From Bacillota bacterium (lineage in GTDB: Bacteria > Bacillota_A > Clostridia > Lachnospirales > Lachnospiraceae): a DNA stretch of 19,891 bases. Positions 13,778 through 19,891 of the stretch are shown here, one piece after another. The position numbers were made by a program, and so were the translations under genes. The notes beneath the pieces are model-generated. The model searched no databases. It was not told the origin of the DNA and worked only from the letters and a program-made list of their open reading frames with translations. The stretch is taken from positions 1 through 19,891 of the forward strand of contig JAEZSL010000161.1 in assembly GCA_023443925.1 (NCBI GenBank), given 5' to 3'. Within the stretch, counting starts at the first letter, position 1. Each line of letters begins with the position of its first letter.

Positions 13778-15106
13778 ATGTTCACAAATAAACAACTTTA
13801 TAAATTGATTGTACCGCTGATAATTGAGCAGATACTGGCTATTATGGTCGGTATGGTAAATATTATTATGGTGGCACGGGCAGGCGAAGTAGCAGTATCC
13901 GGCGTATCACTGGTTGATACCCTGAATGTTTTGTTAATTACCATATTTTCATCCCTTGCAACCGGCGGGGCTGTTGTAGCAGCCCAGTATCTCGGGCATA
14001 AAGAAAATGACAATGCCTGCAAATCCGCCAGACAGCTGCTGCTGATAACAACGGTTATAGCGCTTTTTATAATGGTAATCGCTCTCATTGGCAATCATTT
14101 TATTTTAAAATTAATCTACGGAGATATTGATGCCGAAGTTATGAAGAATGCCAGAACCTATTTTTATGTGACTGCTCTGTCATTCCCGTTTTTGGCTATT
14201 TACAATTCCTGTGCGGCACTATTTCGGGTTATGGGAAATTCTAAGGTATCCATGATAGCCTCCCTTATTATGAATGTAATTAATATTTTAGGAAGTGCAA
14301 TCCTGGTTATGGGATTTCATATGGGAGTCATGGGAGTTTCAATTCCAGCTTTAGCAGCCAGAATTGCAGCTGCAATGATAATGCTTTTCTTAATATATAA
14401 TAAGAAAAATCCTATACATATAGACAATATTCTGCATTTGGGACTGGATATCCCTATGATTAAACGTATCTTAAATATTGGTGTTCCCAACGGTCTGGAA
14501 AATGGGATATTTCAGGTCGGAAAGATATTGGTACAGGGCCTCACCGCAAGTTTTGGCACCGTAGCCCTGACCGCGAATGCAGTGGCGTCTAATCTTGCAG
14601 GCCTTGAAATTATTCCCGGCTCCGCCATCGGTCTGGCAATCATAACCGTGGTAGGACAGTGTGTCGGTGCTGGTGAATACCAGCAGGCTAAAAAATACAC
14701 CGTTAAGCTGATGAAATTAACCTATCTGATCATTATAATCCTGAATATAGGAGTTATCTTGTTAAGGCATCCTATTGTGGGCATTTTTAATTTATCCGAA
14801 GAAACAACGGCCCTGACACTGCAGCTCATTATCTATCACAGTATCTGCTGCTCTATTATCTGGCCTGCTTCCTTTACACTGCCCAATGCTATCCGGGCGG
14901 CTAATGATGTTAAGTATACCATGGTTATATCTATTATATCCATGTGGGTATGGCGTATCGGCTTTAGTTTTATCCTGGCCAATACGTTTGGTCTTGGGGT
15001 AATGGGAATCTGGATTGCCATGACCATAGACTGGTTATTCCGGGCTGTTTGTTTTATTATCCGATTCATTAGCGGCAAATGGAAGCAGCATTCTTTCATA
15101 CACTGA
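13778..15106 (+). CDS. MATE family multidrug/cation efflux transporter
   Basis: The protein has 442 residues. Start ATG 13778 is chosen over upstream in-frame starts (TTG 13679, ATG 13757) because GAGGAG (13766-13771) is 6 bases away and MFTNKQLYKLIVPLIIEQ is the usual N terminus of this family; the upstream part falls in the structured leader. About 12 membrane helices form two homologous bundles, with family-typical segments MVARAGEVAVSGVSLVDTL, AALFRVMGNSKVSM in the first half and TASFGTVALTANAVASNLAG, GSAIGLAIITVVGQCVGAG in the second. MATE proteins export organic cations or drugs using a Na+ or H+ gradient. The gene is monocistronic, bounded by a terminator, and divergent from the TipAL-like MerR gene, so drug-inducible expression is plausible. 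Substrate unknown. Confidence 0.95.
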   Translation: MFTNKQLYKLIVPLIIEQILAIMVGMVNIIMVARAGEVAVSGVSLVDTLNVLLITIFSSLATGGAVVAAQYLGHKENDNACKSARQLLLITTVIALFIMVIALIGNHFILKLIYGDIDAEVMKNARTYFYVTALSFPFLAIYNSCAALFRVMGNSKVSMIASLIMNVINILGSAILVMGFHMGVMGVSIPALAARIAAAMIMLFLIYNKKNPIHIDNILHLGLDIPMIKRILNIGVPNGLENGIFQVGKILVQGLTASFGTVALTANAVASNLAGLEIIPGSAIGLAIITVVGQCVGAGEYQQAKKYTVKLMKLTYLIIIILNIGVILLRHPIVGIFNLSEETTALTLQLIIYHSICCSIIWPASFTLPNAIRAANDVKYTMVISIISMWVWRIGFSFILANTFGLGVMGIWIAMTIDWLFRAVCFIIRFISGKWKQHSFIH

Positions 15107-15112
15107 CCATTT

Positions 15113-15163
15113 AAAAAACACCTTACCGTTAGTCACAGCTTATTAACGGTAAGGTGTTTTTTT
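15113..15163. terminator. Bidirectional terminator between the MATE gene and pepF
   Basis: CACCTTACCGTTA (15119-15131) pairs with TAACGGTAAGGTG (15144-15156), 13 perfect pairs, flanked by a run of A residues on the left (15113-15118) and seven T residues on the right (15157-15163). The A/T flanks let it stop transcription from both convergent genes. Confidence 0.93.
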
Positions 15164-15186
15164 CTAATCTAAACTTTGTCTTTGAT

Positions 15187-16941
15187 TTATCTGCTCAACT
15201 CTAAAAATAAATCGATGGAATCAGAAACGGTTTTAAGACTCTGTCTCCAGAACTCCGGGGTTGTCAGGTCAATACCTGCCATACTTGCAACCTCCTCAAC
15301 AGAACTAATAGTGGTTGCATTCAGCAGTGCACGGTATTTTGGAACAAATGCAGTTCCTTCTTCCTGATACTGAGCGTATAAGCCTCTTGCAAATAATCCG
15401 CCGAAAGCATAAGGGAAATTATAAAAATTAAGGGAATCGCTGTAATAATGGCTTTTGCAGACCCACATAAACGGATGCAGCACAGAGTGATCAAGTCCGT
15501 CACCGTAGGCGCTTTTCTGGGTTTCTAACATCATCTGTTCCAGCTCTGCAGAAAACATAAAGGAATCCCTGCGTTTTTCAAATACGGCGCTTTCAAATAG
15601 AAAACGGGAATAAATATCGCAGATAATCTGCGTCGCATCCTGTAACTGGCTTTCCACCAAAGCTAATTTTTCACTGCCTTTAGCTTCTGCTATAGCCGCA
15701 TTCATAATTACCGTTTCATTAAAGGTTGAAGCCGTTTCGGCTACAGGCATGGAATAATCCCAGTTCAAGGGAAGATGATTCTGGATATTAAGGCCATGGT
15801 ACGCATGTCCCAGCTCATGAGCCAGAGTAACCACATCACTTAAGGTGCCGTCAAAATTGGTTAAAATCCGGCTTTGTTTCACATAGGGAAGGTTATCGCA
15901 GAAAGCACCGCCGACTTTACCGGCATGTGGATAGAAATCAATCCATTCTTCATCAAAAGCCTGTTCTATCATATCTGCCAGATCATCCGCAAATCCACGG
16001 AAATGCTTTACCAGATAATCTTTTGCTTCCGTTGTGGTAAAGGTACGTTCAGATTCGCCTAAAGGTGCAAATAAATCATACCAGGGAAGCCCGTTTTTAT
16101 GTCCTAATAGTTCTGCTTTTCTTTTCAGATAAGCATGAAACTTCGGTAAGTATTCTTTTATGGCGGTAAACATGGCATCCAGAGTTTCCTGTTTCATTTT
16201 AGACTGAAGCAGGGTCATGGAGAGCGGGGATTCGTAACCTCTTAATTCAACGACGGTATTTACCTGGGATTTTAAATTATTTAAGGAAAAGGCAACGGCA
16301 TCTTTGATTTTATTATAAGAAGCCAATTCAGCCTCATATGCACTTTTTCTTACGGCTGGATCTGGATTGTAGGCTAAATTCCTTATGCCGGACAAAGTGG
16401 TTTTTTCACCGTTATAATCTACTTCCAGTGTAGAGGTTAAGTACTGCTGCATCATAGACCAGCCGGAACCGGCGGACAGATTCATTTTAGCAATAACTTC
16501 TTCTACTTCGTCACTTAAGGCAAACTGCACATCTTTTTTATTTTCCTCCAGAAAAAAACGGTATGCTTTTAACTTATTATCTGATTCGATGAGCTGATCC
16601 AGCTTTTCTGCCTTAGCCAGGTATTTCTTAATAATGGCGATTTCTTTTGATAACTTGCTGTCAAGTTCCTCGACTTTACCGAGTATTGCAGTCGTCTCGT
16701 TGTCGGTTGTATCGGTAGACTGGCGCAAAAATACATAGGAGCTAATTTTGGCCATTAATAACGAGTAATCTTCAAGATAGGCGATAAGAGCAGGAACTGC
16801 TTCCTCTTCGGTATATTGGATTAAATTTACTGTGTATGCTTTCACTGCCCGGATTATTTCATTGATTTTTGCAAAATCTTTCTGAAAGGCTTCATCCTGA
16901 TAGCTTTTGTAAAGTATTTCCAGTGACCATTCTGAATTCAT
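15187..16941 (-). CDS. pepF: M3-family oligoendopeptidase F
   Basis: The protein has 584 residues; ATG at 16939-16941 follows AAGAGG on the minus strand by 7 bases. The zinc metallopeptidase site HELGHAYH gives H375, E376 and H379, and E402 in VAETAS is the expected third ligand. The long all-helical N-terminal half (about 1-370) and the C-terminal SHYYSDSLNFYNFPYAFGGLFARGLY are typical of PepF/M3B enzymes, which are usually about 600 residues. No signal peptide is present, so it acts in the cytoplasm, trimming short peptides. It is monocistronic: its own extended -10 promoter lies upstream and it ends at the shared terminator. The start region shares a 16-base block with the hairpin element near 12.2 kb. 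Confidence 0.95.
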   Translation of the reverse strand: MNSEWSLEILYKSYQDEAFQKDFAKINEIIRAVKAYTVNLIQYTEEEAVPALIAYLEDYSLLMAKISSYVFLRQSTDTTDNETTAILGKVEELDSKLSKEIAIIKKYLAKAEKLDQLIESDNKLKAYRFFLEENKKDVQFALSDEVEEVIAKMNLSAGSGWSMMQQYLTSTLEVDYNGEKTTLSGIRNLAYNPDPAVRKSAYEAELASYNKIKDAVAFSLNNLKSQVNTVVELRGYESPLSMTLLQSKMKQETLDAMFTAIKEYLPKFHAYLKRKAELLGHKNGLPWYDLFAPLGESERTFTTTEAKDYLVKHFRGFADDLADMIEQAFDEEWIDFYPHAGKVGGAFCDNLPYVKQSRILTNFDGTLSDVVTLAHELGHAYHGLNIQNHLPLNWDYSMPVAETASTFNETVIMNAAIAEAKGSEKLALVESQLQDATQIICDIYSRFLFESAVFEKRRDSFMFSAELEQMMLETQKSAYGDGLDHSVLHPFMWVCKSHYYSDSLNFYNFPYAFGGLFARGLYAQYQEEGTAFVPKYRALLNATTISSVEEVASMAGIDLTTPEFWRQSLKTVSDSIDLFLELSR

Positions 16942-16973
16942 ATAAACCTCTTTCTCAGGGACGTTTATTTATT

Positions 16974-17012
16974 GGAGGCTTTTTAAAAATCCCTTTTATA
17001 ATTAAGGCCTCC
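16974..17012 (-). promoter_or_regulatory. Hairpin in the pepF 5' leader
   Basis: GGAGGC (16974-16979) and GCCTCC (17007-17012) are perfect inverse arms with an AT-rich loop of 27 bases. It would lie in the first part of the pepF leader, if transcription begins near 17028, ending about 33 bases before the start codon. Function not known. Confidence 0.3.
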
Positions 17013-17034
17013 TTATTACTATATACAATTCCTT

Positions 17035-17043
17035 ATTATAGCA
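17035..17043 (-). promoter_or_regulatory. Extended -10 promoter of pepF
   Basis: On the minus strand this reads TGCTATAAT, a perfect extended -10 (TGnTATAAT). No good TTGACA box is at 17 bases, which extended -10 promoters tolerate. Transcription would begin near 17028, leaving a leader of about 87 nt. Confidence 0.5.
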
Positions 17044-17200
17044 TATTTTCCAGGAAATAAAAGGAGATTTTCAGATGAAGAGAGGCGGAAAAGCCTTTTT
17101 ATAAAATTGAAATGCAATTTCTGATAAGTTATTTTATATATGTACTATGGGAACTCTTTAAATCATAATATTATACTACAGTTTGTTTGTGAGGGTATCC
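17044..17200 (+). other. Intergenic region upstream of the M23 peptidase gene
   Basis: AAAGGAG (17060-17066) followed 8 bases later by ATG opens a nine-codon frame (17075-17104) that ends over a short AGGC/GCCT hairpin plus T run (about 17083-17101), a leader-peptide-like arrangement of low certainty. TTGAAA (17107-17112) with TATTTT 17 bases on is a weak promoter candidate for the peptidase gene. Confidence 0.3.
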
Positions 17201-18418
17201 ATGATTAAAAGGGTTAAATTAAAATACGCGATTCTATGTGAACTCATTCTGCTGGTCTCTTTGGCTTCTTTTTTTCTTTTTAAGAATTATAAAGAAAAAA
17301 TCATAGACGCATTTTTACCAAATTCGGAAACAAATACAGAATACATTAAATGGGTGGATTTTAACGTTAGTTCATCCGCTATGGGAAAAGCTTATGATTA
17401 CGATGTCGCATCACAGACAAAGGAAGTTAAGCTTAACTGGATTGAGCTGCTTGCCTATCTGGGCTGCAGATATGGAGGGGATTTCTCCAGATACAAGGAA
17501 AAAGATTTAAACGAGCTGGTTACCAAGCTTGATAGTAAGGAAGAGACGATGAATACCCTGACGGAGGGGCTGAAATATTACAATTATTATTATGAAGCTT
17601 ACAGCGCAGTTCTTGGCGGGTTTGTAGGAGAATATGAAATTCAGGTTGTAAGTGAGGAAAATCCAGAGGAGAAGACCTGGGTAAAACAATATGGGCTGAA
17701 AGCCTTCTTACCCATAGCAAAGTATTTCCCCTATAGTGATTATGATGACTTTGGAGTATCAAGAAGCTACGGATATAAAAGAAGGCATTTAGGGCATGAT
17801 ATGATGGGGCAGGTGGGCACCCCTGTGGTAGCGGTCGAATCAGGTTATATAGAAGCCTTAGGCTGGAATCAGTACGGCGGCTGGCGGATCGGGATCAGAA
17901 GCCTTGACGGAAAGCGGTATTATTATTATGCTCATTTAAGAAAGAATTTCCCTTATAATAAATCTCTGGCTGTAGGCAGTGTTGTACAGGCAGGGGATGT
18001 AATCGGATATCTTGGCAGAACCGGTTATAGTGCTAATGAAAATGTCAATAATATTGATACACCTCATTTACATTTTGGCATGCAGCTGATTTTTGATGAG
18101 TCCCAAAAAGAAGGAATGAACGAAATCTGGATTGACTGTTATGACATAATCAAGTTCTTGTACCGGAACCGCTCAGAGACGGTTAAGGATGAGGAGACCA
18201 AGGAATGGAACCGGATCTATGGATTTAAGGACCCGGCAGTCGATATTTATTTACAGAATAAAGATAAGAATCCGGGCGGTAACATCAGGCACAATACGGA
18301 TGAATCACCCCAGGATAACGGAGAAAGCGGCGAAAGCGAGGGCAGCAGCCTACCGGATAACCAGGATAATCAGAATGGTACGGGAAACCAGGATGTGGTT
18401 CCGGATCAAACAAATTAA
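17201..18418 (+). CDS. Membrane-anchored M23 (LytM-type) peptidase
   Basis: The protein has 405 residues; ATG 17201 is preferred over upstream TTG 17183 because GAGGG (17191-17195) is 5 bases before it. A short basic N terminus and one hydrophobic segment (about 9-28) form a signal anchor, so the rest lies outside the membrane. The zinc site of M23 peptidases is intact: HLGHD (H196, D200), YYYAHL (H245) and HLHFG (H289, H291), with the family segments VGTPVVAVESGYIEALG and AGDVIGYLGRTGYS. These enzymes cut peptidoglycan cross-links or, if inactive, act as scaffolds; here the residues suggest activity. The stretch of about 130 residues before the domain is unassigned. The tail from about 355 is low-complexity Asn/Asp/Gly/Glu-rich and likely flexible. 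The gene is monocistronic and ends at a terminator. Confidence 0.9.
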   Translation: MIKRVKLKYAILCELILLVSLASFFLFKNYKEKIIDAFLPNSETNTEYIKWVDFNVSSSAMGKAYDYDVASQTKEVKLNWIELLAYLGCRYGGDFSRYKEKDLNELVTKLDSKEETMNTLTEGLKYYNYYYEAYSAVLGGFVGEYEIQVVSEENPEEKTWVKQYGLKAFLPIAKYFPYSDYDDFGVSRSYGYKRRHLGHDMMGQVGTPVVAVESGYIEALGWNQYGGWRIGIRSLDGKRYYYYAHLRKNFPYNKSLAVGSVVQAGDVIGYLGRTGYSANENVNNIDTPHLHFGMQLIFDESQKEGMNEIWIDCYDIIKFLYRNRSETVKDEETKEWNRIYGFKDPAVDIYLQNKDKNPGGNIRHNTDESPQDNGESGESEGSSLPDNQDNQNGTGNQDVVPDQTN

Positions 18419-18429
18419 TATTACATATT

Positions 18430-18477
18430 AAAAAATACAAAATGTTACATAAGTTGATGTAACGTTTTGTATTTTTT
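18430..18477 (+). terminator. Rho-independent terminator of the M23 peptidase gene
   Basis: A 21-base arm (18430-18450) pairs with 18457-18477 around a 6-base loop, with a single G-U pair, ending in six T residues. The mirrored A run means it could also act on the opposite strand. Its right arm contains the -35 box of the promoter called for the sigma gene. Confidence 0.9.
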
Positions 18478-18483
18478 ATCGTC
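18458..18483 (+). promoter_or_regulatory. ECF-type promoter upstream of the sigma factor gene
   Basis: TGTAAC (18458-18463), 16 bases, CGTC (18480-18483). This matches the pattern recognised by Bacillus ECF sigma factors such as SigM/SigW/SigX (-35 with an AAC core, -10 CGTC/CGTA, 16-17 spacing). It is 73 bases before the sigma start codon. An ECF sigma gene transcribed from its own type of promoter is the usual autoregulatory design. The -35 lies in the stem of the preceding terminator, so it may be fortuitous. Confidence 0.55.
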
Positions 18484-18555
18484 TATATTTATGTAAGGAG
18501 TGTAAAGAAAAAGTATCTTCACACAGATAACCAAAGAAGGGAGGAACAACCGCTG

Positions 18556-19116
18556 ATGAAAAAGAAAGAAACCGGAGCCTTTAATCATGAAAATGCTTCG
18601 GGCAGCCATGAATATAGCACTGCGTTCATTGAAGAACTTTGTTCCGGTACATGGAAGGAGGTTTACCGTTTTATTTATTATAAAGTCGGTAACAGGGAAG
18701 AAGCGGAAGATATCACCCAGGAAACCTATGCAAAAGCTTTGGATTACCTAAAAAGAGATTCTGCGGTTATAGATAACTACCCTAATTTTCTGAAAACAAT
18801 TGCAATAAATATCTTAAGGGATCAATGGCGGAAAAAACACCGTATGGGTATACAGCTTGAATTAGAGGATATTCATGAGAAGGACTTAATAACAGAGGAC
18901 TTTGCGGAGGGCTGTGCCAGAAGGGAACTTATTGAAGCTGCCATGAGCAGCCTGGAAACCGAGCAAAGAAGGGTTATCGAACTAAGAATTATAAAAGGTT
19001 ATTCAGCTGCTGAAACAGCAAGAGTCTTAAATAAAAAAGAAGCTACCATAAGGGTGATACAGTACCGTGCCCTTAAGTCCCTGGCAGCAATGCTGAAAAA
19101 GGAGTTTTACCGATAA
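18556..19116 (+). CDS. ECF-type RNA polymerase sigma factor
   Basis: The protein has 186 residues; AAGGGAGG (18537-18544) precedes ATG 18556 by 11 bases, slightly long. Region 2 is at about 22-95 with the -10 recognition helix AEDITQETYAKALDYL and the core-binding RDQWRKKHR end; region 4 is at about 125-180 with helix-turn-helix SLETEQRRVIELRIIKGYSA and ATIRVIQYRALKSL. Regions 1.1 and 3 are absent, as in ECF (group IV) sigma factors. The first 20 residues are a non-conserved extension. The next gene, 144 bases on, encodes a membrane protein with a cytoplasmic N terminus and is the probable regulator. Stimulus unknown, though cell-envelope stress is the usual theme. Confidence 0.94.
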   Translation: MKKKETGAFNHENASGSHEYSTAFIEELCSGTWKEVYRFIYYKVGNREEAEDITQETYAKALDYLKRDSAVIDNYPNFLKTIAINILRDQWRKKHRMGIQLELEDIHEKDLITEDFAEGCARRELIEAAMSSLETEQRRVIELRIIKGYSAAETARVLNKKEATIRVIQYRALKSLAAMLKKEFYR

Positions 19117-19260
19117 CTCAGGAAATCAATCATTTATGCCGGAAGAATGCGAAGGTATTAAAAGAATAGGAAGGTTCCGAAAGAAATGCAAAGGTATCGA
19201 AAGACTGCAAAGTCACCGGCAGAATTCGCGGATAAAAATATAGAGTCAGGAGGAAATCAG
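19117..19260 (+). other. Short intergenic stretch with 20-bp imperfect repeats and a tiny frame
   Basis: Bases 19146-19207 repeat an approximately 20-base unit built on (G/C)AAGGT-(A/T)-(T/C)-N-(G/A)AAAGA three times. The same stretch lies within a 35-codon frame (ATG 19136, TAG 19241-19243) encoding a basic peptide with CEGIKRI and CKGIERL repeats, but the Shine-Dalgarno match (AGGAAA) is weak and far away, so coding is doubtful. The strong AGGAGG at 19248-19253 belongs to the next gene. Confidence 0.4.
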
Positions 19261-19891
19261 ATGCGCAATCAGGAAAAGAAAATATCAAGTTATATTGATC
19301 GATTAAATAATGAAAGAAAGCCCGGAGAACACAATTCTGATAAACTGGACAGTGAATATGAAGAACTGATGGAAACAGTCAGATTAGTAAAAAGCCTGAA
19401 GGAACCGGAGTTTCCTGAAGATGAATTTCAGGAGAAACTGGCAGCTTCTCTGGTTAATCAAGGTAAGGGGAAGAGAATATCCCTTAAACGGGAGAAAAAT
19501 ATCTGGTTTACGGCAGGAGTTGTTTTAGCAGCGGTACTGGCAGTTGTATTGCTTATAAATTTTGTTCTTCCCCAGTTAAATACAGATATCGTATATGCCA
19601 TGGAGCTGGCCTATCAGGATGTTAAGGCTTACCACGGTATTCTGGAAGTAACCCAGTCCAATGCCCGGGGAGAAGTAACGACCCAGTCTGTCAGAGAGGT
19701 ATGGTCGGACAGAAATGGTAATTATTATGTTAAAGAGCTGGAAGGCTCATCAAAGGGCATAGTCACTGTGAATAACGGGACAGAGAAATGGCAGGTACGG
19801 CCGGATTTAAAGCAGGTTAATGTACTTGCCGCATTTCCGGATTCCTACCGTTTTACCTTTGAACTAGGCAGTGAAATAGAGGATATTAAAA
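19261..19891 (+). CDS. Probable anti-sigma factor / sigma regulator with LolA/RseB-like extracytoplasmic domain (3'-truncated by the window)
   Basis: ATG 19261 is preceded by AGGAGG (19248-19253) with 7-base spacing; the frame is open to the window end (210 codons visible). The N-terminal 80 residues are charged and cytoplasmic, a Glu-rich helical segment ELMETVRLVKSLKEPEFPEDEFQ typical of anti-sigma N termini. One membrane helix follows (about 81-103). From about 112 the chain YAMELAYQDVKAYHGILEVTQSN...REVWSDRNGNYYVKE, NGTEKWQVRPD resembles the start of a LolA/RseB-type beta-fold (substrate- or lipid-binding domain). Position directly after an ECF sigma gene makes an anti-sigma/sensor role likely, but the cytoplasmic part lacks an obvious zinc HxxxCxxC motif, so the classical ZAS family is not indicated. 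The end of the protein is missing. Confidence 0.72.
   Translation, partial: MRNQEKKISSYIDRLNNERKPGEHNSDKLDSEYEELMETVRLVKSLKEPEFPEDEFQEKLAASLVNQGKGKRISLKREKNIWFTAGVVLAAVLAVVLLINFVLPQLNTDIVYAMELAYQDVKAYHGILEVTQSNARGEVTTQSVREVWSDRNGNYYVKELEGSSKGIVTVNNGTEKWQVRPDLKQVNVLAAFPDSYRFTFELGSEIEDIK

Noticed and set aside
17075..17104. Nine-codon frame with a good Shine-Dalgarno before the M23 gene
   Set aside because: Too short to support as a gene; a short AGGC/GCCT hairpin plus T run is suggestive of attenuation but the stem is only four pairs.

Overview
The window looks like chromosomal DNA from a low-GC Gram-positive anaerobe of the Clostridia, most likely the Lachnospiraceae. This is inferred from AT-rich intergenic sequence, strong AGGAGG-type ribosome binding sites, Rho-independent terminators, a cobalamin-dependent MetH without a reactivation domain, a fused homocysteine methyltransferase/methylenetetrahydrofolate reductase, paired half-size chromate transporters and the protein families present. 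No phage, CRISPR, tRNA or rRNA gene is visible, and no transposase is present. Nearly all genes are intact; the first and last run off the window edges.

Layout. (1) 1-5928, one-carbon/methionine block on the + strand: the 3' part of a bifunctional homocysteine S-methyltransferase/MTHFR, a calcineurin-like phosphoesterase with an SH3-like tail, then metH, which has its own promoter region and a structured leader and ends at a strong terminator. MTHFR makes 5-methyl-THF; MetH moves the methyl group through cobalamin to homocysteine. (2) 6000-10850, drug-efflux style operon: a MarR repressor with a promoter and palindromic operator candidate, then two overlapping ABC exporter half-transporters whose motifs show a heterodimer with one degenerate and one consensus ATP site. 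(3) 10897-12034, minus strand: a two-gene split chromate (CHR-family) transporter. (4) 12035-12455, gene-free, holding a roughly 130-bp hairpin element with a perfect 21-bp inverted repeat. (5) 12456-15106: a TipAL-like MerR regulator divergent from a MATE efflux pump that has a structured leader; the spacing suggests MerR controls the pump. (6) 15113-16941: a bidirectional terminator and an M3-family oligoendopeptidase (PepF) on the minus strand. (7) 17201-18477: a membrane-anchored M23 (LytM) peptidase and its terminator. (8) 18458-19891: an ECF sigma factor followed by a membrane protein with an extracytoplasmic LolA/RseB-like domain, probably its anti-sigma factor or sensor. A textbook ECF-type promoter (TGTAAC-N16-CGTC) lies just upstream of the sigma gene, suggesting autoregulation.

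The most unusual items are: the MetH interdomain linker expanded by 18-bp tandem repeats; the 132-bp hairpin element, whose arm matches the pepF ribosome-binding/start region over 16 contiguous bases (22 with a 3-nt gap); unassigned structured leaders before metH and the MATE gene; and the ECF promoter embedded in the preceding gene's terminator. Nothing here is a clearly new multi-gene system; most genes belong to known families.
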